Origin: Haloterrigena salifodinae
GTDB taxonomy: Archaea > Halobacteriota > Halobacteria > Halobacteriales > Natrialbaceae
Direction: 5' to 3'
DNA: 64,000 nucleotides
NCBI RefSeq assembly: GCF_003977755.1
Contig: NZ_RQWN01000001.1
Coordinates: 1,008,995-1,072,994 of the forward strand
This document shows positions 9,064 through 17,058 of this stretch, in pieces. Each line of letters opens with the position of its first letter. Position 1 is the stretch's first letter. The translations under genes and the position numbers were made by a program. The notes under the pieces are model-generated. The model saw only the letters and a program-made list of their open reading frames with translations, ran no database searches and had not been told where the DNA came from.

Positions 9064-10125
9064 CTACAGCGGTTCGTTGCCCTCGAGGATCCGCTTTGCG
9101 CGCGCGGCCAGCGCTGGCACGCGGTCCTCCATCTTCGGGTACAGCGGGTTGTCCGCGTTACCCTCGAGGTGCCGGCGGAAGAACATCTCGCCGAGGCCGG
9201 CCAGTTTGTAGACCGCCAGCGTCCGGTAGAACCGCTCGTGTTCGAACTCGAGGCCGGTCAGTTCCTCCCACCGGTCGACGAGTTCGACGCGGGTGGGATA
9301 GCCCTCGCGTTCCATGAACTGCGTGACCAGTTCCGGGATCTCGGGCTCGGGATCCTTCGGATCACGCCAGTAGGAGAGCATCCAGCCCAGGTCGGCCCGC
9401 GGATCGCCGAGCGTCGCCATCTCCCAGTCGAAGACGGCGTTGAGTTCCGGCGGCTGCTCGCGGGCAAACATGACGTTGTCTAACTTGTAGTCGCCGTGAA
9501 CCAGCGAGTGCGGGTGGTCCTCGGGGACGTTGGCCCCGAGCCAGTCGCCGACTTCGTAGAGGACGGGCACCTCACGCTCGTCTTCCGTGACCTCGAACGC
9601 CCACGAGAGCTGTTTGCCCCAGCGATCGACCTGCCGTTGAGTGTACCCCGCGGGCCGGCCAAATTCGCCGAGGCCGATTTCCACGTAGTCCAGTCGGTGG
9701 ATCTTCGCCAGCGTGTCGACGAGTTCCTCGCCGATCCGGCGGCGGTGGTCGGGGTCGGCGAACCGCTCCGGTTCGTCCTCCCGGAGGACGTCGCCCTCGA
9801 GACGCTCCATCACGTAGAAGTCACTGCCGATGACGTCGTGGTCGTCGCAGGCTACCCTCGTCTCGGGGACGGGAACGTCGGTATCGGCCAGGGCCGCCGT
9901 CACCCGGTGCTCCCGGAGGACGTCGTGGGCGGTGTCGGCGGTCTCGCCCGGCGGCGGCCGCCGGATGACCAGGTCCTCGCCGCCCCAGGTGACGAACAGG
10001 GTCTCGTTGGAGTGGCCCTCCTGGTGGCGCTCGATCTCGTAGTCGTCGACCTCGCCGAGGTGCTCCTCGAGGTAGGCAACCAGCGCGTCCTCGTCGACCA
10101 GCCGCTCGTAGTACTCGTCGCTCAT
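9064..10125 (-). CDS. ACAD10/11-type phosphotransferase (APH-like kinase)
   Basis: 353-residue aminoglycoside-phosphotransferase-fold kinase. The N-lobe ends in 'LVIRRPPPG', the pattern of the ACAD10/ACAD11 kinase group. The catalytic loop is HGDYKLDN (210-217) and the metal-binding DWE (233-235) is followed by 'MATLGDPRADLGWML', again characteristic of that group. The domain phosphorylates a small-molecule hydroxyl. In mammals it is fused to an acyl-CoA dehydrogenase and acts in 4-hydroxyacyl-CoA breakdown (established family knowledge). Here it stands alone, 230 bases downstream of a HAD hydrolase on the same strand and near beta-oxidation genes. An antibiotic-resistance role is unlikely. 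Confidence 0.85.
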   Translation of the reverse strand: MSDEYYERLVDEDALVAYLEEHLGEVDDYEIERHQEGHSNETLFVTWGGEDLVIRRPPPGETADTAHDVLREHRVTAALADTDVPVPETRVACDDHDVIGSDFYVMERLEGDVLREDEPERFADPDHRRRIGEELVDTLAKIHRLDYVEIGLGEFGRPAGYTQRQVDRWGKQLSWAFEVTEDEREVPVLYEVGDWLGANVPEDHPHSLVHGDYKLDNVMFAREQPPELNAVFDWEMATLGDPRADLGWMLSYWRDPKDPEPEIPELVTQFMEREGYPTRVELVDRWEELTGLEFEHERFYRTLAVYKLAGLGEMFFRRHLEGNADNPLYPKMEDRVPALAARAKRILEGNEPL

Positions 10126-10354
10126 GGCGTACTGAGGGGAGCCGATACGGCGAATTCCGTCGGATCGCGATGCGCGCTCGACATTTGTGGACAGTACTAA
10201 CGCTACTCTCCTTTACGAAAATAGTTTCGCTGGAAATTCTTTCTTACAATGTTCATACGATGCGAGTTATCAACCCGCGTGGGTGCGACGGTGGGGAACT
10301 ATTTGATCGCCGTCGCGGTTCCGGATTCACGGCCGCTGCTGAGCCGGCCCGCGT

Positions 10355-11071
10355 TCACGTCCCGTCGACGATCTCGAGCACCTCCTCCGGCGATTCGATC
10401 CGGTAGGAGACGGCCGGGCCGTCCGCGGCGCCGAACGCGACGCCGTGTATACCCATCTCGTCGGCGCCCTTCACGTCGTGGTCGTACCGATCGCCGATCA
10501 TCAGCGATCGCTCGGGAGCGACGCTGGCCTTCGCGAGGGCCGTCTCGAAGATTTCGGGATCGGGCTTCGTCCGGCCGACCTCCTCCGAGGTCGTGATCGA
10601 GTCGAAGTGGTCGCGGACGCCGAACGCCTCGAGCATCTCCTTCCCCGCTTCGTCGTCGACGTCGCTGATGACGCCGACGTGAATGTCGCGGTCGGCGAGT
10701 GCCGCGATGGTCTCCGGAGCGCCCGAGATCGGTTCGATCGACGACTCGACGTGTGCCTCGAAGTCGGGTTCCCACGTCTCTCGCGGCAGTTCCTCGCCGA
10801 CGAGGGCCTCGACGCCCCTCGCGTACCCCTCGCGGGCCGAGCGAAACTCTGTGCCGTCGCGCTCGCGGAAGTAGTCGCCGACGGCCGTCCGCCAGACGTC
10901 GACGGCCTCCTCGACGCTCAACTCGAGGCCATGCTCCTCGACCAGCCCCTCGACGAACGCCGCGTGGGCGCCCTGCACGGACTCGAGTTCGAGGATGACG
11001 CCGCCGATGTCCCAGAAGACGGCCTCCCAGTCGGCGGGTTCGTCGTCGATCGTGCGCTCATCGGCGCTCAT
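10355..11071 (-). CDS. HAD-superfamily hydrolase
   Basis: 238 residues. Motif I is FWDIGGVI: the nucleophile Asp is present but the usual second Asp of DxD is Gly, as in many 'D(L/I/M)GGV' HAD proteins. Motif II lies in 'HVGVISDVDD', the motif III lysine in 'EEVGRTKPDPEIF', and motif IV in 'SLMIGDRYDHDVKGADEMG'. The cap between motifs I and II is helical (class I). A phosphatase or other phosphoryl/C-Cl hydrolase role is expected; the substrate is unknown. Its ATG overlaps the stop of the upstream FMN oxidase gene (ATGA, 11068-11071), so they are coupled. The pairing with the ACAD10-type kinase mirrors the domain content of eukaryotic ACAD10. Confidence 0.8.
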   Translation of the reverse strand: MSADERTIDDEPADWEAVFWDIGGVILELESVQGAHAAFVEGLVEEHGLELSVEEAVDVWRTAVGDYFRERDGTEFRSAREGYARGVEALVGEELPRETWEPDFEAHVESSIEPISGAPETIAALADRDIHVGVISDVDDEAGKEMLEAFGVRDHFDSITTSEEVGRTKPDPEIFETALAKASVAPERSLMIGDRYDHDVKGADEMGIHGVAFGAADGPAVSYRIESPEEVLEIVDGT

Positions 11072-12336
11072 CGCTCCGCCCTCCGGAGGTTCGAGCGGTC
11101 GACCTCGTCGATACTCGCACAGCCCGAGAGGCCGACCGTCAGGTCGACGTCGGCCAGCAGGTTCTCGAGAACCGCGCGCACGCCGTCTTCGCCGCCAATG
11201 CCCAGCCCCAGTGCGTAGGGTCGGCCCAACAGGACCGCGTCGGCGCCGAGCGCGACCGCGCGGAAGACGTCGCTCCCGCGGCGGATCCCGCTGTCGAAGA
11301 GGACCGGGAACTCCTCGTCGGCCGCCGTGGCGTCGTCGACGGCGTCGACCACGTCGGGCAGCGCGTCGAGGGCCGGTATCGCGCCGTCGACCTGTCGGCC
11401 GCCGTGGTTCGAGACGATCAGACCGTCCACACCACGGTCGACCGCCTCGCGGGCGTCGTCGGGGTGGAGCACGCCCTTGAGAACGATCGGCAGGTCAGTC
11501 TGCTCGTCGAGCCAGTCGAGGTCGTCCCACGTGAGCGAGGCGTCGCCGAAACACTCCTTCCAGGAGCGGATCGCCGAGACGGGGTCGTCCTCGGGATCGG
11601 CCTCGAGCCGGTCTCGAAACGCGGGATCGGCGAAGTAGTTCTGCAGGCCGTGGCTCTCGAGGAAGGGGAGATAGCCGAGTTCGATGTCGCGCTCGCGCCA
11701 CCCCATCTTCGGCGTGTCGAGAGTGACGACGACGGCCTCGTAGCCCGCGTCTTCGGCGCGCTCTACGAAGCTCGCGGCGACGTCCCGATCGGCGCTCCAG
11801 TAGAGTTGGAACCAGCCCGGACTGTCGCCCAGTTCGTCCGCGACGTCCTCGAATGTGTGCGAGGAGACGGAGCTCAGGACCATCGGAAGCTCGAACTCGC
11901 GGGCCGCGCGGGCGACGGCGAGTTCGGCCTCCTCGTGGAGGATTTCCTGGACTCCGATCGGCGCCAGCAGGACGGGCGCGGGGTACTCGGTGCCGAAGAG
12001 GTCGACCGAGAGGTCCCGGTCCGAGACGTCGCGCAGCATTCGAGGAACGATCTGCCACGTCTCGAAGGCGCGATCGTTCGCCCGGACCGTCGACTCGGAG
12101 CCGGCGCCGCCGACGACGTAGGCGAACGCCTCCTCGCTGAGCTCCGCACGGGCGCGTTCCACGAGATCCTCGTAGGAAACTGGGAACTCGGGCGGTTCGT
12201 CCTCGAGCATCCCTTGGCTGTAGACCTCCTGCTGTCGGTTCGGGCCGTACCGCGGTGCGTCGTCGGGGGTCTCGCCCGTTGGCGCGTCGTCCGGAGCCTC
12301 GTCCGCCGAATCGTTCCGTGGAGTATCGTCTGTCAT
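11068..12336 (-). CDS. FMN-dependent 2-hydroxyacid oxidase/dehydrogenase (lactate 2-monooxygenase-like)
   Basis: 422 residues from ATG 12336; an in-frame GTG at 12417 would add 27 low-complexity residues. After an acidic leader, the TIM-barrel FMN family is clear: 'APVLLAPIGVQEI', 'LPMVLSSVSSHTFEDVA', 'GWFQLYWSADRDV', 'VVVTLDTPKMGWRERDIE', the lysine in 'LPIVLKGVLHPDDA', and the catalytic His-Gly-Gly-Arg in 'SNHGGRQVDGAIPALD', then 'LFDSGIRRGSDVFRAVALGADAV'. It oxidises an L-2-hydroxy acid such as lactate or glycolate; the electron acceptor cannot be read. Divergent to the SDR gene and coupled to the downstream HAD gene. Confidence 0.85.
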   Translation of the reverse strand: MTDDTPRNDSADEAPDDAPTGETPDDAPRYGPNRQQEVYSQGMLEDEPPEFPVSYEDLVERARAELSEEAFAYVVGGAGSESTVRANDRAFETWQIVPRMLRDVSDRDLSVDLFGTEYPAPVLLAPIGVQEILHEEAELAVARAAREFELPMVLSSVSSHTFEDVADELGDSPGWFQLYWSADRDVAASFVERAEDAGYEAVVVTLDTPKMGWRERDIELGYLPFLESHGLQNYFADPAFRDRLEADPEDDPVSAIRSWKECFGDASLTWDDLDWLDEQTDLPIVLKGVLHPDDAREAVDRGVDGLIVSNHGGRQVDGAIPALDALPDVVDAVDDATAADEEFPVLFDSGIRRGSDVFRAVALGADAVLLGRPYALGLGIGGEDGVRAVLENLLADVDLTVGLSGCASIDEVDRSNLRRAER

Positions 12337-12487
12337 AGCTGGGGATTCGCGGGCCGTCGCTGCCGGTCTCCGCGTCCGACCCGCCGCTGTCTGCGTACCC
12401 GTGTCACCGATTGCCACTCACTTAACGGTACGGTATCTATACCCACCTTTATTACCAAACTGTGTGTATACCCATGTGAAGCTAACA

Positions 12488-12526
12488 ATGGAAGCAAAAC
12501 AGCGAGTTACGGGTGGTCGCGAATGA
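12488..12526 (+). promoter_or_regulatory. Possible 12-codon upstream ORF coupled to the SDR start
   Basis: ATG at 12488 opens a 12-residue frame whose TGA overlaps the SDR start codon (GAATGA at 12521-12526). A TATA-like TTTATTACC at 12448-12456 predicts transcription from about 12478, so this would be among the first AUGs on the message. It may be a coupling leader or chance. Confidence 0.3.
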
Positions 12527-13299
12527 GTACTGAGCAGTTCAGCGTCGACGGCGACGTCGCCATCGTTACGGGCTCCTCGAGCGGCATCGGGCGGGGTATC
12601 GCCGAGCGGTTCGCCGCGGACAGCGTCGACGTCGTCGTCTGTTCGCGCGAACAGGAGAACGTCGACCCCGTCGCCGAGGAGATCAACGAGAGCGAGCGTC
12701 CCGGCGAGGCGCTGGCCGTCGAGTGCGACGTGACCGACCGCGACGCCGTCGAGGCGCTGGTCGAGGCGACCGTCGAGGAGTTCGGCGGGCTGGACGTGCT
12801 GGTCAACAACGCCGGCGCGTCGTTCATGGCCGACTTCGACGACATCTCGCCGAACGGTTGGGAGACGATCATGGACATCAACGTCAACGGCACCTACCAC
12901 TGCACCCACGCCGCCGCGGAGCACCTGAAGGACGGCGGCGGCTGCGTGATCAACCTGGCCAGCGTCGCCGGCCAGCGGGGCTCGCCGATGATGAGCCCCT
13001 ACGGCGCCGCCAAGGCCGCGGTCATCAACCTCACGACGACGCTCTCCTACGAGTGGGCCGACGACGACGTCCGCGTCAACTGCATCGCCCCCGGCTTCGT
13101 CGCCACGCCGGGCGTCGAGAGCCAGATGGGCGTCTCCGCCGACAACATCGACCGCGAGGAGGTCGCCCGCCGCATCGGCACCGTCGAGGAAATCGCCGAC
13201 CTCGCCCAGTTCCTCGCCAGTCCGGCCTCGTCGTACATCGTCGGCGAGACTGTCACGGCCCAGGGCGTCCCGCAGATCAGCGAAGAGCACGAGATCTGA
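12523..13299 (+). CDS. Short-chain dehydrogenase/reductase
   Basis: 258-residue classical SDR. The cofactor motif TGSSSGIGRG is at the N-terminus, then 'LDVLVNNAGA', catalytic Ser in 'INLASVAGQRG', and Y-x3-K in 'SPYGAAKAAV', followed by 'VRVNCIAPGFVATPG'. The open frame extends far upstream, but only ATG 12523 gives the family N-terminus. It oxidises or reduces a hydroxyl/keto substrate with NAD(P). It is divergent from the FMN oxidase, sharing a 190-base intergenic region with TATA-like elements in both directions, so the two may serve one hydroxyacid/ketoacid conversion. Confidence 0.88.
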   Translation: MSTEQFSVDGDVAIVTGSSSGIGRGIAERFAADSVDVVVCSREQENVDPVAEEINESERPGEALAVECDVTDRDAVEALVEATVEEFGGLDVLVNNAGASFMADFDDISPNGWETIMDINVNGTYHCTHAAAEHLKDGGGCVINLASVAGQRGSPMMSPYGAAKAAVINLTTTLSYEWADDDVRVNCIAPGFVATPGVESQMGVSADNIDREEVARRIGTVEEIADLAQFLASPASSYIVGETVTAQGVPQISEEHEI

Positions 13300-13350
13300 G
13301 CCGTCCCGCTTTCCCGACTTTTGTCGCTTCGCCACCGGTGAGTATGGGAC

Positions 13351-14757
13351 TCAGACCGCGGTGAGTGCCCCGCTCGTCCGGAGGGCGAAGTACCCGACGA
13401 ACGCGAGCGCGAGCAGCCACTGGCCGACCGAGACCTCGCGGCGTTCGCCCGCCGCGAGTTTCATGACGGGATAGGCGATGATCCCCGCCGCGATACCGTA
13501 CGCGATGGAGAGGGTCAGCGGCATCGCAATGATCGTCAGGCCCGCCGGGACGGCGTGGGTTGGATCGTGCCAGTCCACGTCGGCGACGTTGCCGAGCATC
13601 AGGACCGCAACGACGACGAGTGCGATGTGTGACGCGTACAGCGGGATCGCCGCGGCCAGCGGGACGATCGCGAGCGACGCGAGGAAGAGCGCGGCGACGA
13701 CGAGCGCAGTCAGCCCCGTCCGGCCGCCCTCCTCGATCCCGGCCGCGGACTCGACGTAGGCCGTGACCGTCGAGGTCCCGAGCATGCCGCCGACGGTGGT
13801 CCCGACCGCGTCGGCCATGAGCGGCTTCTCCATCTCGGGAAGGTTCCCGTCCTCGTCGAGCATTCCGCCGACCTGCGCCACGCCCGTGAGCGTCCCCGCC
13901 GTCTCCAGGAAGTCGACGAAGAAGAACGTGAGGACCACCAGCGAGACGGAGAGCGCCTCGACGTTTCGAAGGCCCTCGACGAACGCGCCGGCGAGCGGCG
14001 AGATGTCGTACTGCGGCGAGGGTATCGACGGAGCGAGCGGCGTCCCGGGATGCGGGCTCTGCACGCCGGCCGATGCGGCGATCCAGCCGGCGACGGCGGT
14101 GAGGAGGACGCCGACGATGATCGACCCGCGGACGCCGCGGGTGTACAGCCCGAAGGAGAGGAAAAGACCGAGGACCGAGAGGAGCGCGACCGGATCGGAG
14201 ACGATTGAACCGAGTTGCACCAGCGTCGCCTGGTCGGCGACGACGACCTTCATTTCCTGCAGGCCGATGAACGCGAGGAACAGCCCCAGCGCCGCGCCGA
14301 CGGCGAACTTGACCGGCTCCGGAAAGAGCCGGATGACGTACTCTCGAGCCCCCGCGAGCGTGAGCGCTATGAAGAGGACGCCCTCGATGACGATCGCCGC
14401 GAGCGCGGTCTCCCACGGGACCCCCATCGCGCCGATGACGGTGTAGGCGAAGAAGGCGTTGAGTCCCATTCCGGGCGCGAGCGCGAACGGTCGGTCCGCG
14501 TAGACGGCCATGACGAGCGTCGCCGCCGCCGCGGAGAGGATCGTCACGACGGCCAGCATCTGCACCGTCTCGGTGTACGTGGCACCCGAGACGTCGATAC
14601 CGGGCTTTTCGCCCCTCGCGGCGAGAATCGCGGGATTGACGACGACGATGTACGACATCGTGAGGAACGTCGTCAGCCCGGCGAGGAGTTCCGTTCGGAG
14701 ATCCGTGACGCTATCGTCGAGATCGAAAAGAGCGACGAGCGATTCGCGTATCTTCAT
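13351..14757 (-). CDS. NCS2-family purine permease (AzgA type)
   Basis: 468-residue integral membrane carrier with about 13-14 hydrophobic segments. AzgA-branch signatures: 'ELLAGLTTFLTMSYIVVVNPAIL' near the N-terminus, 'APGMGLNAFFAYTV', 'FVDFLETAGTLTGVA', and 'LGTSTVTAYVESAAGIEEGGRTGLTAL' in the transport core. This branch carries adenine, guanine or hypoxanthine with protons or sodium. Single gene, convergent to the SDR and divergent from the LLM oxidoreductase. Confidence 0.9.
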   Translation of the reverse strand: MKIRESLVALFDLDDSVTDLRTELLAGLTTFLTMSYIVVVNPAILAARGEKPGIDVSGATYTETVQMLAVVTILSAAAATLVMAVYADRPFALAPGMGLNAFFAYTVIGAMGVPWETALAAIVIEGVLFIALTLAGAREYVIRLFPEPVKFAVGAALGLFLAFIGLQEMKVVVADQATLVQLGSIVSDPVALLSVLGLFLSFGLYTRGVRGSIIVGVLLTAVAGWIAASAGVQSPHPGTPLAPSIPSPQYDISPLAGAFVEGLRNVEALSVSLVVLTFFFVDFLETAGTLTGVAQVGGMLDEDGNLPEMEKPLMADAVGTTVGGMLGTSTVTAYVESAAGIEEGGRTGLTALVVAALFLASLAIVPLAAAIPLYASHIALVVVAVLMLGNVADVDWHDPTHAVPAGLTIIAMPLTLSIAYGIAAGIIAYPVMKLAAGERREVSVGQWLLALAFVGYFALRTSGALTAV

Positions 14758-14890
14758 TTGCTACCCCTACGGGGAAGCCGAGACGGCCATTTAGTCCCTC
14801 TGAATCGAACCGTCCGAGCGGTGCGTTCTCGTCTAGCAGCCGTTCCGAACGGCGACGCGACGCCGACCCTCGCTCGTCGCTACCGGTTCC

Positions 14891-14974
14891 AACGCTCGGC
14901 CCGTCGCCTTCCGGTTACAACGCTCGGCCCGTCGCCTTCCGGTTACAACGCTCGGCCCGTCGGCTCCGGTTTCC
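14891..14974. repeat. Three tandem copies of a 28-base unit in a divergent intergenic region
   Basis: Units at 14891-14918 and 14919-14946 are identical (AACGCTCGGCCCGTCGCCTT followed by CCGGTTAC). A third, diverged copy occupies 14947-14974. A partial end of another unit (CCGGTTCC) precedes them. The repeats lie between the NCS2 permease start and the LLM oxidoreductase start. Head-to-tail without spacers, so not a CRISPR. Confidence 0.9.
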
Positions 14975-15005
14975 ATACACCCAAAAGGTCGCGTTCCGTC
15001 TGTGA

Positions 15006-16013
15006 ATGACGATGACTAACAGAGACGTTCACCTGCCGGTCGCGGCCCAGCCGACCGTCGACTCGATCGTCGACTACACGCAACGCGCGGAGGAGGGCGG
15101 CTACGACTGCGCGTGGCTCCCTGAGACGTGGGGACGAGACGGCGTCACCGTCCTGACGGCGATGGCCGAACGCACCGCGGAGATCGATATCGGCTCGAGC
15201 ATCCTCAACACCTACTCCCGGTCGCCGGCGCTGCTCGGCCAGACCGCGGCGACGCTCCAGGAGGTCTCCGACGGGCGGTTCCGACTCGGACTCGGCCCCA
15301 GCGGCCCCGTGGTCATCGAGAACTGGCACGGGATGGAGTACGGCAATCCGCTCCGGCGCACCCGCGAGACCGTCGAAATCGTCCGACAGGTCCTCTCGGG
15401 CGAGACCGTCGACTACGACGGCGACGACTTCCAGCTCTCCGGCTTCCGCCTGCGTTGCGAGGCTCCGGACCCCCAGCCGCCGGTCGAGGTCACTGGAATG
15501 GGACCGAAGGCCGTTGAACTCGCCGGCCGGTTCGCCGACGGCTGGCACGGGATCATGCTCACCCCCGAGGGGATGGCAGACCGCATCGAGGACATCAAGC
15601 GAGGCGCCGACCTCGGCGACCGCGACCCCGACGAGGTGCAGGTCACCGCCGGGGTCACCTGCTGCGCCCTCGAGGACGCCGAGCGAGCGCGCGAACTCGC
15701 CCGCCAGCACGTCGCCTTCTACGTCGGCGGGATGGGCACCTTCTATCGGGACGCCCTCGAGCGACAGGGCTACGACGCGGCCGGGGAGATCCACGACGCC
15801 TGGCAAGCGGGCGACCGCGAGCGAGCCCTCGAGCTGGTCGATGAAACCGTCCTCGAGGATCTCTGTGCCTTCGGCGATCCCGAGACCGCACGGGAGCGAC
15901 TCGAGCGCTACGAGGCGGTCGACGGGATCGACGCCGTCGCGGTCAGCTTCCCGCGGGGCGCCGACGAAGACGAGATTCGGCGGACGATGGACGCGGTGGC
16001 GCCCGACGCCTGA
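15006..16013 (+). CDS. LLM-class (luciferase-like) oxidoreductase, probably F420-dependent
   Basis: 335-residue TIM-barrel of the bacterial luciferase/F420 family: 'AEEGGYDCAWLPE' after strand 1, 'EIDIGSSILNTYSRSPALLGQTAATLQEVS' and 'RFRLGLGPSGPVV', 'PPVEVTGMGPKAVELAGRFADGW'. Archaeal members usually use coenzyme F420. The substrate cannot be predicted. Two adjacent ATGs (15006, 15012) are possible starts. It is followed after 64 bases by the AIR-synthase-like gene on the same strand. Confidence 0.85.
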   Translation: MTMTNRDVHLPVAAQPTVDSIVDYTQRAEEGGYDCAWLPETWGRDGVTVLTAMAERTAEIDIGSSILNTYSRSPALLGQTAATLQEVSDGRFRLGLGPSGPVVIENWHGMEYGNPLRRTRETVEIVRQVLSGETVDYDGDDFQLSGFRLRCEAPDPQPPVEVTGMGPKAVELAGRFADGWHGIMLTPEGMADRIEDIKRGADLGDRDPDEVQVTAGVTCCALEDAERARELARQHVAFYVGGMGTFYRDALERQGYDAAGEIHDAWQAGDRERALELVDETVLEDLCAFGDPETARERLERYEAVDGIDAVAVSFPRGADEDEIRRTMDAVAPDA

Positions 16014-16077
16014 CCGATTCCTCGACGACACTCCGTTCTTCGACAGCTACAAACCGCGGATCGACGGAGTTCGTGGT

Positions 16078-17058
16078 ATGCCCGGCAAGGTGAGTCCGGA
16101 CGACCTGCTCGCGCACGTCTTCGAGCGGACGGGAACCGACGACGAGACGGTCCTTCAGGGGCCGGCCAACGGGGAGGACGCCGCCGCCATCGCCCCGTTC
16201 GGCGGCGACGAGACGCTCGTGGTCAGCTCTGACCCGATCTCGCTGGCCGCGGCGGGCGTCGGCTCCCTCGCGGTGCCAATCGCCTGCAACGACGTCGCCG
16301 CCTCCGGCGCCGACCCGCGGTGGCTAACCGTCGTCATCATGCTCCCCGACGAGGAGACAGACCTCGAGGCGATCACTAGCGACCTCGACGCCGCGGCCCG
16401 GAACGTCGGCGCGACGATCGTCGGCGGCCACTCGGAGTACGTCGACCAACTCGAGCGCCCCCTCCTGTCGCTGACCGCGATGGGAACCGCCGAGTCGTTC
16501 GTCCCGACCGGCGGTGCCGAGCCCGGCGACAGCGTGCTCATCACGAAGGCCGCGGGGCTCGAAGGAACGGCCATCCTCGCGACCGACTTCGGCGACGCGC
16601 TCGACGTCGACGAGGCCGTCCGCGAGCGCGCCGAGGAATTTCTCGACGAGATCAGCGTCGTCCCCGACGCCCGCGCGGTCCGCGAGCACGCGACCGCGAT
16701 GCACGACCCGACCGAGGGCGGCGTCGCGGCCGGCCTGCTCGAGATCGCCCGCGCCTCCAGCGTTCGACTCGACGTCGACCGCGAGGCGATCCCGATTCGC
16801 GAGGAGACGGCGCGGTTGTGCGAGGCCGCCGGCGTCGACCCGCTGCGGATCTTCGGCTCCGGCGCCTTGCTCGCGACCGTTCCCGGCGACGCGGTCGACG
16901 ACTGCCTCGCGGCGCTCGAGGCGGCCGGCCTCGAGGGGAGCGAGATCGGAACGGTCGAGGCGGGCGATCCGGCGCTCGTCCTCGACGGCGAGGCGATCAC
17001 CGAGCCGATCGCGGACGATCTCTACCCCCTGTGGGAAGGGGCCGACGCGGACGACTGA
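16078..17058 (+). CDS. AIR synthase/HypE-like ATP-binding protein
   Basis: 326 residues of the PurM/HypE/ThiL/SelD fold. Seen: 'NGEDAAAIAPFGGDETLVVSSDPI' (the ATP/metal-binding Asp region), 'PIACNDVAASGADPRWLTVVIMLP', 'GATIVGGHSEYV', 'MHDPTEGGVAAGLLEIA' and 'FGSGALLATVP'. The family uses ATP to activate a carbonyl, carbamoyl or similar group. No hydrogenase genes are in the window, so a strict HypE role is unlikely. Start 16078 is chosen because upstream in-frame codons belong to the 3' end of the LLM gene region. Its 3' end overlaps the convergent K+ channel gene by 37 bases. Confidence 0.8.
   Translation: MPGKVSPDDLLAHVFERTGTDDETVLQGPANGEDAAAIAPFGGDETLVVSSDPISLAAAGVGSLAVPIACNDVAASGADPRWLTVVIMLPDEETDLEAITSDLDAAARNVGATIVGGHSEYVDQLERPLLSLTAMGTAESFVPTGGAEPGDSVLITKAAGLEGTAILATDFGDALDVDEAVRERAEEFLDEISVVPDARAVREHATAMHDPTEGGVAAGLLEIARASSVRLDVDREAIPIREETARLCEAAGVDPLRIFGSGALLATVPGDAVDDCLAALEAAGLEGSEIGTVEAGDPALVLDGEAITEPIADDLYPLWEGADADD

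Noticed and set aside
9064-10125. Antibiotic-resistance aminoglycoside phosphotransferase
   Set aside because: The kinase has ACAD10/11-type motifs (RRPPPG and DWEMATLGDPRADL) and sits with acyl-CoA genes.
14891-14974. CRISPR array
   Set aside because: The 28-base units follow each other without spacers, and no cas genes are in the window.
16078-17058. Hydrogenase maturation protein HypE
   Set aside because: The fold fits, but there are no hydrogenase or other hyp genes nearby and the protein ends in Asp-Asp, without the HypE C-terminal cysteine. A general AIR-synthase-like call is safer.
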